Origin: Serpula lacrymans var. lacrymans S7.9
Lineage: Eukaryota; Basidiomycota; Agaricomycetes; Boletales; Serpulaceae
NCBI RefSeq assembly: GCF_000218685.1
Contig: NW_006763298.1
Location: forward strand, 112,556-176,555
Direction of reading: 5' to 3'
DNA length: 64,000 bases
The notes under the pieces were generated by a model. It ran no database searches. It was not told the DNA's origin and saw only the letters and a program-made list of their open reading frames with translations. This document shows, one piece after another, positions 1 through 10,040 of this stretch (positions are counted from its first letter, which is position 1; every line of letters begins with the position of its first letter). The position numbers and the translations under genes are program-made.

Positions 1-278
1 ATCCCACTAGCGGCCCTGCATTTATCTTGCCATCACCACTACCAAAGCCTCCGCGGCAAGTTCGACCATCTACACCGCCACCACCTGCACCTTCTCTCAA
101 GCGTTCTGCTCCTGACGACGACGACGTATCTGAGATTGAGCCTTCGTCGAAACGGCTGAAAACAAACGGTGACGTCACGAGCCCAAACAAGAAGCGGAAG
201 CTAGACGAAGATGGACTTATTTTGTTAGATAGTGCCAACGATAAGATGTTGGACGAAGATGTCATCGAGATAGATTGA
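1..278 (+). CDS. UBA2: C-terminal end of SUMO-activating enzyme subunit UBA2 (partial)
   Basis: The gene enters from the left edge, so only the C-terminal tail is visible, ending at a TGA at 276-278. The tail is low-complexity: a proline-rich stretch, then an acidic DDDD run, basic KR clusters (SSKRLK, KKRKLDEDG) and the ending LDEDVIEID. In known UBA2 proteins (the catalytic half of the SUMO E1, partner of AOS1, nuclear) the C-terminus has the same order of a KRKLDE-type nuclear localisation signal followed by an acidic DDVI-type end that acts as a SUMO-interacting tail. No ThiF or catalytic cysteine domain is in view, so the call rests on the tail alone and is tentative. Confidence 0.5.
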   Translation, partial: PTSGPAFILPSPLPKPPRQVRPSTPPPPAPSLKRSAPDDDDVSEIEPSSKRLKTNGDVTSPNKKRKLDEDGLILLDSANDKMLDEDVIEID

Positions 279-637
279 GTTTTATATTTTTACTACCTTA
301 TCTTTGCTTTCAGTACTCATATTCTTAGGAATCTTAGTTGATTTTCCTAGGTCAACGTTGTATTCTTTTCTAAATATTCTGCTCTCAACATCGCTACTTC
401 TCCATATCTATGGTAATGATACACTGTTATCATACATTCTGATGCGGCTGCAAGAACATTGATTTCAATCCTGATCGATTCACTCAATTTGGCTGTCAGC
501 CGCACCCCAGTCGCTTATATTCTTTTTTCTGTCGGCCTCCGAGCATCATAGGTTCAACTCCTCCACTATCATACCCCGACACCCAAGTACACAACACGCT
601 CAATAAATTTTCCCAGCTTCGAATCAATCATCCAACA
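279..637. other. Intergenic, UBA2-like 3' flank and GH71 promoter
   Basis: No gene was seen. The stretch is AT-rich and should hold the polyadenylation region of the left gene and the promoter of the glucanase at 638. A pyrimidine-rich run of about 60 bp lies directly before the ATG, as is common in fungal promoters. Confidence 0.4.
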
Positions 638-2378
638 ATGTTGGCTGCTCTTTCCTTCGCGCTCCTATTTATTACCCCCTGTTTCACCTTGCCCGTGGAG
701 TTAATGGGTCACGATGTTACTGTCGCTGACGAATTTGCAGGAGTGGTGGTCGCCCATTTCATAGTCGGGAACACATACGACTATACCAACGAGACATGGA
801 TGAATGGTGAGATTTTGGGTTAACTTTGTTTTGAGCTGCTACTCACCTTCGTGTGCCTGGTAGATATCAATATCGCATCATCGAGTAATATAGATGGGTT
901 CGCGTTGAATGTTGGTGCAGACCCTTGGCAGCCTTCAAGGGTCCAGGATGCATATGATGCTGCTGCCAGTTTCGTTGGCGATTTCAAACTATTCATATCG
1001 TTCGACATGACATCTCTACCATGCTCCGAATCTAATGATGCAATACTCTTGCGTTCATATATTACTAACTACACTTCACATCCAAACCAGTTATACGTTG
1101 ATGGAAAGCAAATGGTGTCCACCTTTTCCGGAGAAAACTGCACATTTGGAACCACAGATTTTAATCAAGGATGGATGAATGCACTCAAGGACGGTGGACT
1201 ACTAGATCTTTCATTCATACCGGCCTTCTTCATCCCACCTGCAACTCTTCCAAATGTGACTGTAGCCGATGGAGCGTTTAATGTAAGTTTTAGCTCAATA
1301 AACTCCAGTGACTAGTCGGCTTATGCGAGGATATAGTGGAACGCTGCTTGGCCTGAAGGTGACAGCGACATTACTTTCAACTCGGACAGCGAATACATAG
1401 CAAACCTTGGCGGGCGTGCCTACATGGCAAGCGTGTCCCCGTGGTTTTTCACAGTATGTGCTACCTTCGCATTCTCTCTATCACAGTATTCAGTATTTTA
1501 TTAAGCACTATGGATCAAACTCGTACGACAAAAACTTCATTTACCGTGGGGACGATTGGCTCATTGCTGAGCGCTGGGAGCTATTGGTGCAGAATATGGC
1601 TGACATCTCAGTCGTTCAAATCATATCATGGAATGATTACGGGGAATCCCACTATGTCGGACCTATGGAAGGTAGTCTTGCCGGATCTCAAGCTTGGACT
1701 GATGGGTTTGATCATCAAGGTACATTTTTACTTGCTCGGTTTCTTACCCCATGATTCGAACGATTGCAGAATGGTTGACCCTAATGAGGTATTACATCCT
1801 GGCATTCAAAGTCGGCAGCTTTGAAGCTGTCTCAAATGACTACATTTATATGGGCTAGATTGTACCCCGCCATGGCTGAGGCCCCAGATCCTGTTGGTGT
1901 CCCAATGAACGCCGCTTACGTGAGTATTTCGGTCCGACTGTTTACGCTGGATGCTTGTGCTGGAACAAAGGACTGCGAGCTTGCTTCTAAGTGCGCTTTG
2001 CTCCCTCAAGGGGACCTATCGAACATCATTCCACCCAACCCTTTGATTCTTGAATTATCATAGGCGCTGATGGCGGAACTTTAACTCTAGACTCAAGACT
2101 ACCTTTGGGCTATGGCTTTCCTCGCAACGCCAGGGAACGTTGTACTTACGTGCGGCTCTACGACAGAGACTTGGCAACTGTCAAGTGGCGTGTCCAAACT
2201 AAAGTTACCGCTCAGCTCCTCGTGTAGCGTCCAAGCATCGATCAGTAAAGATGGTGTCACAACTTTGAAACTCAATCCACCTGGATTCGATTTCTCAACG
2301 AATCCGCCGTCGTACAATTTTAATGCTTTCGTAGCCGGATCTTCACCACTCATCTCTACCCCACCTACATCTGAGTAA
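638..2378 (+). pseudogene. GH71 alpha-1,3-glucanase (mutanase), secreted, with a frameshift
   Basis: Encodes an extracellular endo-alpha-1,3-glucanase of glycoside hydrolase family 71, which degrades fungal cell-wall alpha-1,3-glucan. The start at 638 opens a signal peptide (MLAALSFALLF...CFT). Family landmarks in order: FAGVVVAHFIVGNTYDYT near the N-terminus, DGFALNVG, SWNDYGESHY around 1630-1655, and a C-terminal beta domain (GNVVLTCGSTTETWQ to SYNFNAFVAGSS). Exons 638-806, 864-1282, 1337-1452 and 1506-about 1718 join in frame. Near 1849-1856 the frame breaks: family members read Y-M-W-A-R-L-Y-P, but here two bases are missing and a TAG follows, while WARLYPAMAEAPDPVG continues in another frame. 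The copy is therefore either a recent pseudogene or carries a sequence error. The intron structure between 1920 and 2092 is uncertain. Confidence 0.85.
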
Positions 2379-3272
2379 GTATGTCATATCCACGGAAAGC
2401 GGATCTCGACGTCAAACCTCACATCAAAATTTCCCGTCATCATGTCCTTCGCTGCGACTCAATTATGATGACCGGGCGGTACTCGCTTCATTTTGCCCAA
2501 TATACCCAATATACCAAAGCAGCGAGCGCTCGAGAAATTGGCGCCGAATCCACAGGCTTCTTCCCCTTCTTCCGTTACGGTGGTCGTTTGGTTACGGTTG
2601 GAATGCCGGCGACGGCATCGGATTTCTTTCAACGACCGACAATTTCGATAGGTCTCTTCGAATATTCCTAAGGGCATGACCATATCTGTAAAAATGAATG
2701 TAGTATATTGTGCTTATTCTCATATGTGGTAGCCTGTATTTATTATATTTACATTGAAAAAACAGAAAAGTAATCAACGAGCAGGAAACAAGAGATGATA
2801 ATGCCGGTGCAAAAGCGAGAATACCTGGATGAATCAGTAAACACGGATAATATAATAACTTACAATATGTGACTGCCCGTAAAATGTGGGTGGCAACTGT
2901 GGCAACAAGTGATAAAGTCATAAAACAAGAATAAAATAAAAACTCACATTTTATCCACAGCACCAGGGTTGCTATACCGTTATATGACCACCAAATTAGC
3001 AACATTGTATGGCCAGATTATCAGAGCTGAATGACAGGGCTTGGTTAGTTGACTATAGTGCGACAGCCTAGTCTCCCTTGCTGACCTAATTCAATATATT
3101 GATGATAGTCGATCAATATCTTGTAAATAAGGTCTGCTTCAAAATAACGGTGGCGTGCAGAGTGCCCCCCTTCGGTGTCAATACAGCAAAAACACGAACA
3201 CTATTCAAGCTCTGTTGATTGTCAGCAAGCTCAGCACTCAGCGAAAACTCTATGCTAATCACTATGCCTGCC
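2379..3272. other. Intergenic, no supported gene
   Basis: AT-rich spacer between the glucanase and the helicase relic. The longest open frame (minus strand, 2592-3005) is rich in hydrophobic residues but has no recognisable domain and is probably chance. Confidence 0.4.
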
Positions 3273-3956
3273 TCATGTTGGGTCAGATGAAACTGACCAT
3301 TTGCACCGGTGTACCTCATCCAGGAGGTCACGTCCTTCTGCCTGGGCAGCCTGTGACAAAACCGGATAAACCCGGTCTCTGCCGAAGCAGCCATTGTTCT
3401 CCATGGAGCATAGCCACCACTCCATGAAGTAACCATTGTTCTCCTAGGAGTCATTATACTGTAGTGAGTAGCACCTCTGACTATAAGTAGTAGGGGGTTT
3501 AGTATAGGAATACCTCAGTCGTTTCTATAGCCTCTCGGGCAGCGGCTGAGGTATGTTACATTACATTTATTAGAGATCACCTTAAACCAACATCTATTGT
3601 AGTTTCACTTAGGTAAATAATAAAGTCATTTCTATAGCCTCTTGGGCAGCGGCTGAGTTTCACTTAGTTTTATTAGCCTGGACACTGTCCGAGTGTACAG
3701 CTATGGCCTTGATGTTCAAGTTGACCATCTCAGCCGCCTATTCTGTTTGGTAAGCCCGGTTATTTGTGGTGGTTAAGCTACTCACCTGAGTATTTCCCAA
3801 GGCAATGAGAGGGGTTACAATTAGTATAACTGGTGTTGTCGGTAAGTCTTCAACTCCATGTACTAGATTTGCAATTAATTCTTGAATTAACAGTAGCAGG
3901 CCATAGAAGACAGCCGTTTTGCCACCTCCTAAGCTTGTCGTTCTTGTGAAAGCCAT
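3273..3956 (-). pseudogene. RecQ-like DEAD/DEAH helicase relic split by a solo LTR
   Basis: Reading the minus strand from 3956 gives a Walker A region (LGGGKTAVFYG), then VILIVTPLIALGNTQ, which matches helicase motif Ia. An intron with GTGAGT and AATAG borders then joins to AAEMVNLNIKAIAVHSDSVQ. The reading resumes on the far side of the solo LTR as AAQAEGRDLLDEVHRCKW and stops at 3273-3275. This layout matches the RecQ-type helicase genes that are multicopy in Agaricomycetes. DEAH and the later motifs are absent, so it is a broken N-terminal fragment. Removing the LTR and one copy of its 5-bp duplication restores the frame across the insertion, so the gene was there first. Confidence 0.65.
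3354..3675 (+). mobile_element. Solo LTR of the inner Ty1/copia family
   Basis: 322 bp, beginning TGACAAAACC and ending TTTTATTA, flanked by the perfect 5-bp target duplication GCCTG (3349-3353 and 3676-3680). It aligns along its whole length with the LTRs at 18314-18635 and 23964-24263. Internal parts: two CTCCNNGGAG palindromes (3399-3408, 3441-3450), a TATA-like CTATAAG near 3481, an intron-like segment at 3551-3602, an AATAATAAAG poly(A)-like signal near 3617, and a second copy of the intron-flanking sequence at 3625-3667. There is no internal region, so it is a product of LTR-LTR recombination. Confidence 0.93.
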
Positions 3957-4751
3957 TGGCTTTGTTCAGGTTGTATAGCTGCTATGCCAGCATTAGAATA
4001 CATGTATCAATGTATCACCAGTATATATTTTTCCGTCTGATTTCACTAAGTCCTTGCTCTATCTACACAATATACTAAGATGCCGTGTTCCACGGTGTTT
4101 AAAATTCCAACCGTAACCAAACGACCACCGTACTTCCGTATATACATTATGCGTTAGTTTCAATTGCCAATCAAGTCACATTATGCAGTGCTACAGTGAT
4201 CAGGTGAGAGTGAGTGCTACGGGATGTAATGAGCTTAGCTTTTCAGGCTTATTTACGTTCACACTTAGATTTTCAAATCCGCGAAGGATAGGTGCATGGT
4301 AAAATAATGTTGGCCGGTGTCAATTTGCGCATAAACTGCCAACCGAAAATCTATTTATGTGGCGCTGGAACTGAGCGGCCGTGGAAACCATATATGGGTC
4401 CGATTGGGTACAAATCATGTCCGACGGCTTCGTGTACAATTTACCCTATAGTTGGCTATTTCCAGCCTGCTTTTGTTATGCGAAACACTGGAGTCGTGAC
4501 CTCCATTCCAGCAAAACAAGATCGAAGTTCCGGCGCAAGTCTGAGTCAATCAAACCCCAGTGGGTATCTTATGCGGCGTATGTATTACTGAAAGCTTCGG
4601 AGAACACTGGTTTTTGGCCGAGAAAAAATGGCGTGCTTCGTGTCTAACACTTGCCTCTCCATTATAGTAAGCAGTCTCCTCATCGACTTAAGAGTCGAGC
4701 ACAGCGATATTCATATCATCATCTTCGCAGCGTTAATCCTCACTATATCTC
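3957..4751. other. Intergenic, promoter side of the FMN/FAD oxidoreductase
   Basis: Two overlapping plus-strand open frames (4292-4591, 4381-4647) show no recognisable domain and no clear splice partners. I see nothing I would call a gene. Confidence 0.35.
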
Positions 4752-6817
4752 ATGCCTACAGCTACGCTTGCACCCCAATGTGCCCTCAAAGGATGGCATT
4801 CAGGAGAGAGAGCCATCCAAGAAATCATACATCTCCCTGAGCGGGTATCGATCAAGGCGATTGTTAACAGATTACCGGAGCAACATCGAATTTTCCACAC
4901 CAGCCGCCTCCATTTTTTGCCCACCACTACGCTCGATGATCAGGGAAGACCATGGGCATCGATGTTATGTTCGAAAGATGGAGAGCCTGCATACATCTCG
5001 AGCCCTTGTGACACATCACTCATCATCAATGCCCGCGTCTGGGATGGTGATCCAGCCATTGATAACCTGCACCGTTTCAAGGAACGAAGCAGTAAAACAA
5101 ATGTACTGGTGTCTGCTTTGGGCATAGAAGTGTCAACTCGGAGAAGGAACAAGTTTGCAGGAAGTGTTTCAGATGTTTCCTTTGATGGCGCAGATATGTG
5201 CCTTCAGCTGACTGTCAACCAAGCCCTTGGGTAAGCGCTTTCGCCATCGTGACCGTGCGCATGCTGAATGCCCATCGGTGCTGCAGCTTATGTCCCAAAT
5301 ATATCAATGTCCGCACAATTACGCCATATCCTGATGCTTCTCCTCAGCTGGTGTACCAGCAACTTTCAATGAATGATTATGATCGCCTGCCCGACGAAGT
5401 TATTGAATTTATACACTCTGCAGATACGGCTTATTTAGGCACGTCTTACGTTGCTCCTCCTGAGGATGAGCGAATGTATCCGTCGCATGTCAGCACTAAC
5501 CATCGCGGAGGTCGTCCTGGATTCGTTCGTGTCCGCCCCAGCGATGGTAGAACAATAGTGCTTCCTAATTATGCCGGTGAATAATACCGTAGTCCTTTTT
5601 TACTCTATATAACTAATCGGTTTACAGGAAACCGCATGATGAACTCTTTAGGAAACATATACGTGACTCCGCTGGCAGGTCTCGTTTTCCCCTCATTTTC
5701 CAGTGGAGCCATTTTATACGTGACGGGCACTGCTCGCACGCTTTTTGGTCAGGATGCGCAACGACTTATGCCAGCTGCCAACGTTATTACCACAATTCGT
5801 GTCACGGGCTTTGCCTATGTAGAGAATGCTCTACCGATGCGTGAAGCTGTGGAACCAACGCGCAGTCCATACAGTCCACCTGTTCGGTATCTGGCAGAAG
5901 AGAAGCCTCCAGCCGCCTCATATGAAGATGTCATACTTTCCCTTCTTCGTGTAAACATTCACAATGACACGCTGGCAACCTTCACATTCAATACATCCAG
6001 GCCCATTGAAGTCAAACCTAGTCAGAATGCGGTATTGGAGTTGTCCGAGCTCCTTAGAGTTCGATCACACGAGTTTCTGGAATGGGAAGAGGGACCAAGT
6101 ACCGAAAATGATGACTGTGTACGAACTTGGACCGTCTCCACCAATCCCACACCGATATCACCGTGCACAATGTCGCTCACAATCAGAACAATTAGCGGTG
6201 GTCTGATTACGCCGATACTTTACAAAATTGTTGATGACCACGCAGCCAAAGGTGCTCGTGGCGTCGACATTGACGTGACACCACTTAATATCACCGCACG
6301 CCTCCGAGGTATTGGTGGTGACCTGCCGGTTCCTGAACCAATAGCTGCATGTGATGGTGGCCGGCGACTACTCTGGATCGCAGGTGGCATCGGGTTGACC
6401 CCATTTCTTAGTCTGGCAAGATACGTTGCGGGCCTGGTCAAGCAAACTTTCGGTGTATGGGATATCGTTTTGGTTCTGTCAACTAGGGAACCGGACGTGA
6501 TGTTGGGTTTGATATCAGATTCTCTTGAAGAGTTAGGGAGTACTGATGAACTGCCAACCCCACTTGATCTTTCGTTCGTCATTCATATGTTTGCTCCCGG
6601 ATCGTTGGAGAAGCCTTCTACGCTTCCTCCTTTCGTCTCGCTGATTACACACAAGGGTCGCCTTGATGACAAGGGGGAACTATTCAGCAGGTTAGATGCA
6701 AAGCACAGGGAGCCGCACATTTGTGGTCCCTTGCCATTTGTGACCAGTGCGATGAAGTCTCTAAATATTGCTGGCGTGGACTCGGAGCACGTTCGTAGAG
6801 AACGATTTACTTACTAA
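4752..6817 (+). CDS. PNPOx-like FMN-binding protein fused to ferredoxin-NADP reductase-like module
   Basis: Three exons (4752-5230, 5287-5576, 5628-6817) join in frame. The N-terminal half is a pyridoxamine-phosphate-oxidase-type split barrel: GRPWASMLCS, then the flavin-site signature STNHRGGRPGFVRV and LPNYAGNRMMNSLGNI across the second intron. The C-terminal half is a ferredoxin-reductase-like oxidoreductase: the nicotinamide-binding LWIAGGIGLTPFLSLARY and the end HICGPLPFVTSAMKSL...RRERFTY. No plant-type [2Fe-2S] cysteine cluster is present. A fusion like this could pass electrons from NAD(P)H through FAD to the FMN barrel; the substrate is unknown. No signal peptide or membrane span was seen, so it is probably cytosolic. 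The start at 4752 is the first ATG of the open frame. Confidence 0.85.
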
Positions 6818-7213
6818 ACGTGCCCAATTGTCTGTTAATTTTTTTCCGTGGAGTTAGAATATCGATTGTATTCTCGGTAGGCGACAAGTTACAGGAAACA
6901 CTTCCATCATATGATTGTTACGGCACCTTGGCAGTCCGTAAGTCGCTACTTCCATAAATGAAGCCTTCTTGAAAGAGCATTTTTTTCACACTTGCAGTTG
7001 AATTGACAATTCAAATCTTCAGAGCTTCCAGTTCACTTCAAATGGGGTATTTGCATACTGTATTCGTAACGAGGCACGTAATTCTATGATGTTACACGAC
7101 TAATAAACTCATGTCTTTTGCGCCACACTGCGCTGCTGAGTCGGAAAGTTAGTAAGTTCAATCAGAGGTTTTGAGTGATGGAGTTACTGACCTCCTGATC
7201 TGCCTGAGTTATT
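6818..7213. other. Convergent 3' intergenic spacer
   Basis: Lies between the converging ends of the flavin oxidoreductase and the glutathione transferase. AT-rich with no gene; presumably terminators for both strands. Confidence 0.4.
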
Positions 7214-7952
7214 TTAAGGGGGTCTTGCTCCGACAGACAGTGTTCCGGCGGAGGTAGCCTTCACAGCGTCCAACTCATCCATCTTTGCCATCCACTGTCT
7301 GAGCCGATCACTAAGGAGCTCTCCTTCAGGTACGGCTCTCAAGTCTGCTAAGAGTGGAAAGAGGAAAAAGTCTGCCCAACTCAACGTCTCTCCAAAGACA
7401 AATCCTTCTGGAGCCATCAACGCCTCCATCAGTGCAAGATGCTTCCGGAGTTTCGTGACACCTGGGTCAATTTTAGCACGAATTTCAGCATCTGTCAGTT
7501 TTCCTTCATCGTTCGCCGCGACACGAGGCTTCACGACACCGCCCTCGACTGCTGGGAATTCTGTTTTGAAATCAGAATCAATCGAAAAGGGAGAATAGGA
7601 CGGACTCTTTACCATGCGCCCCTGTAAGGCTGACAAATTCCCACATCTGCTCTGTGATGATGGAACGACCATCACCTGCGGATATGTGTAAACTTGGTTC
7701 AGGTGCCACTCTGTCAATGTATCGCGCAATTGCTTGACTCTCTCGCAATTTGAGATCGACTCTTTTGCCATCGATCTCGTGGATGATGAGCGTGGGCAGG
7801 AATCCAAAAGGGTGATTTTCGTAGGCTGTCTCAGAGTGGGGTGTGACGCGAACCTGGTTGAATTTCAGACCCTTGTGGGTCATGCCCAGTGTGATGGACC
7901 GGGTGAAAGTGCTGAAGGGAGTACCGATGATAGTGTATGGGGGGGAAGCCAT
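7214..7952 (-). CDS. Glutathione S-transferase
   Basis: Two exons (7952-7613 and 7560-7214) give 228 residues, the usual GST length. The thioredoxin-fold half begins YTIIGTPFSTFTRSITLGM, with a Ser/Thr-rich active-site loop, and continues to PFGFLPTLI and the ES-AIARYI element typical of the glutathione gamma-glutamyl site. The helical C-terminal half holds VFGETLSWADFFLFPLLAD, matching the conserved N-capping region of GST helix 6. The role is conjugation of glutathione to electrophiles, cytosolic. I chose the Met at 7952 (MASPPYTIIG); an in-frame Met at 7979 would add nine residues. The nearest fungal class cannot be fixed from the sequence alone. Confidence 0.88.
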
Positions 7953-7979
7953 GGTGTGGAATGTCGATATGGAAGACAA

Positions 7980-9014
7980 GGTGGATTAGAGCCCTTGCTT
8001 TATTCTCGTCGGACAAGTCCGGTGGATAGCATCTTCGAGGACAAGGCAGTCCATGCTCCTTCTGAGTCACAAGGCCACCGTGGGCACTATCGACTAAATC
8101 TTCTCCTCTCTTTTGCATCGATTTCCAGCTTGACCCCACAAGGAAAGCTCAAACAAGGCGGCCCGCACTTACTTACGTAATATTCCGGTGTTAGTATTTA
8201 CGTGATAGCCGGGCAAAATTCCTCGGATTTTTGGTTCCAGATAAAATATGATGATTTAATGATGATATTCTCACGATTCCCCGTGCTGTATGCCTTCAGT
8301 TCCGGCCGTCTCAGTGCCGCCTCGAGAGGCTTCAGAGCGCCTATGGAAGCGCATCTTAGCGGTAACGACAAAGGCCCCCGATGTTGCTGGAGCATGCAAC
8401 AGAAGAACATCGGCAAGGCACGCCCCTTGAACGTTTGAACAACGCCATATGCCATATGGCCCCGCTCGCTATGCTTTGGTTGTTAATGGGCGCCTACTTT
8501 GCCGCGAAGATGCGACATTGGAGTCCCTCGTAATTCTTTCGGGGTCCCTGTCCGACATCAGAGGTGCCATCAGCCCCCACTGATCGAGATTTCACTGTCA
8601 GATCTACCCAACGGTAAATAAACTAAAATAAACGTCATGAGTCGCGACAGTTAGCAAATTTTCAGATCCCTCAAACCCGAATGCTAAACGCTAAGAAATA
8701 CACAAAGATCCGCACTTCTCCCAAAATCAATCCTCAAAAATGGAAAGTAAAACTTCAAGTTCTTCAGTCAAATGGTTTGCATTGTCGTCGAGAAAATACA
8801 ATCTAATATATATATTTGACTATTTGCCCCAAAGCGCAACTTTTGTCCACACAAGTGATGACACACTTTCATCTCCATAAGGAAGTCGTTGTGAAAGTAG
8901 AAGATCTGCGGCAAGTATATCCGCGACTTAAACATAGATCAATGTCTGTGTGTACATTGAACAAGTTAGCCTTGGTGCGTTCACAACACAGACGGAAATT
9001 ACGAACATTTAATT
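7980..9014. other. Intergenic, GST promoter and YcgG 3' flank
   Basis: No supported gene. The short open frames around 8202-8455 on both strands mirror each other and have no domain. AT-rich sequence near 8800 (TATATATATTT) lies upstream of the 3' end of the next gene. Confidence 0.35.
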
Positions 9015-10040
9015 TTAAGTTGCCTGCGATGGGCTAAGCTGTTCATAAGGGCACGAAGCCGGAAGGTTCTCGTCCAACAAGAAGTATTGCTTAGCCTCCC
9101 TTGAACCATCATCTCCGTAGTTCTTCAGCTCAGGGCTAACTGGAATAGGGTCATACTTCACAAGCAGTGAGCGGACCTTGGAGAGGGCACCAGCGCGCTT
9201 AGCATCGGTGCTGAAGAGGATATCGAAGATCCATTTCGGCTGGAAGACAATGGTGAGGCCCTTGGCATACCGCGAGTGACGGACTTGGTGAGCGGGGGTT
9301 TGGATGACGGTGAAGAAGGGCTCTCCGCCAAAGCAGAAGCACCATCTGTCGGTGTCGATGTCACGGGGAACGTCAGTGGGCCAAGGCTTGTTGTCGAGCT
9401 TGGCAAGACCATTAAGGAGCTTCCAGAACTGGTCGTTGTACTCGTCAACGGTGCAAGGCTGGTTGTTCTGTTTGGCAAGGAGGACAAGGGACGTGTTGGG
9501 GCCGAGGCCATGTGCTTGGGGTAGGTAGTCGGAGAGGGCGGAAGCGAGGGAACGGATGTGGCGGGGGTCAGAGAGGTCGTCAGAGTCGATAAACAAGTAA
9601 AGCTGGTCATCAGTCTTGAAGCCCTTGGTAGCATAGATGCAAGGGAAAATCAAGTCCTCGTTCAGGAGAACTCCTTTGTAGTCTTCATAAGCCTGGCGTT
9701 GCCAAGTTCCCTCTTTGTGAGTGGCCGCCACTTGTGCTCTGTAGTAGATATGTTAGAAGGGTGAAGATGTTGTGCATGTCTAGTAATCATCTACCTTGTC
9801 ATCAGTCTGCCAGAATCATTGCTGTCTTTGCCCCCGTTGCTCTTAACCGAGTCCTGTTATAAATGTGTAAGCTACAAGTACCAAGGAAGACGAGCGATCA
9901 CGACTAACATTAACGTTCAGAAGAGTGCTGCTGATGCTCTTCAGAAGTCCGGGAAGCTTGTAAGAAGCAGCGTTGGCTAAAAGTGTAAGGACAACGCCTC
10001 CGAACACGGAAGCAGCCAAAAACTGGTAGTCCATAGTCAT
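9015..10040 (-). CDS. YqcI/YcgG-family protein with N-terminal membrane anchor
   Basis: Exons 10040-9909, 9853-9795 and 9738-9015 sum to 915 nt (304 residues). The first exon encodes one hydrophobic helix (FLAASVFGGVVLTLLANAASY) after a short N-terminus, so the protein is probably membrane-anchored. The remainder matches the YqcI/YcgG family: FPCIYATKGF near its start, then WCFCFGGEPFFTVIQTPAH and GLTIVFQPKWIFDILF. This family is known mostly from bacteria and fungi and has no settled biochemical function. The start at 10040 (MTMDYQF) is the first ATG in the exon frame. The divergent catalase lies 2 kb upstream. Confidence 0.72.

Noticed and set aside
2592..3005. A 137-codon minus-strand frame with several hydrophobic stretches
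   Set aside because: AT-rich spacer composition, irregular codon use and no recognisable family; likely chance.
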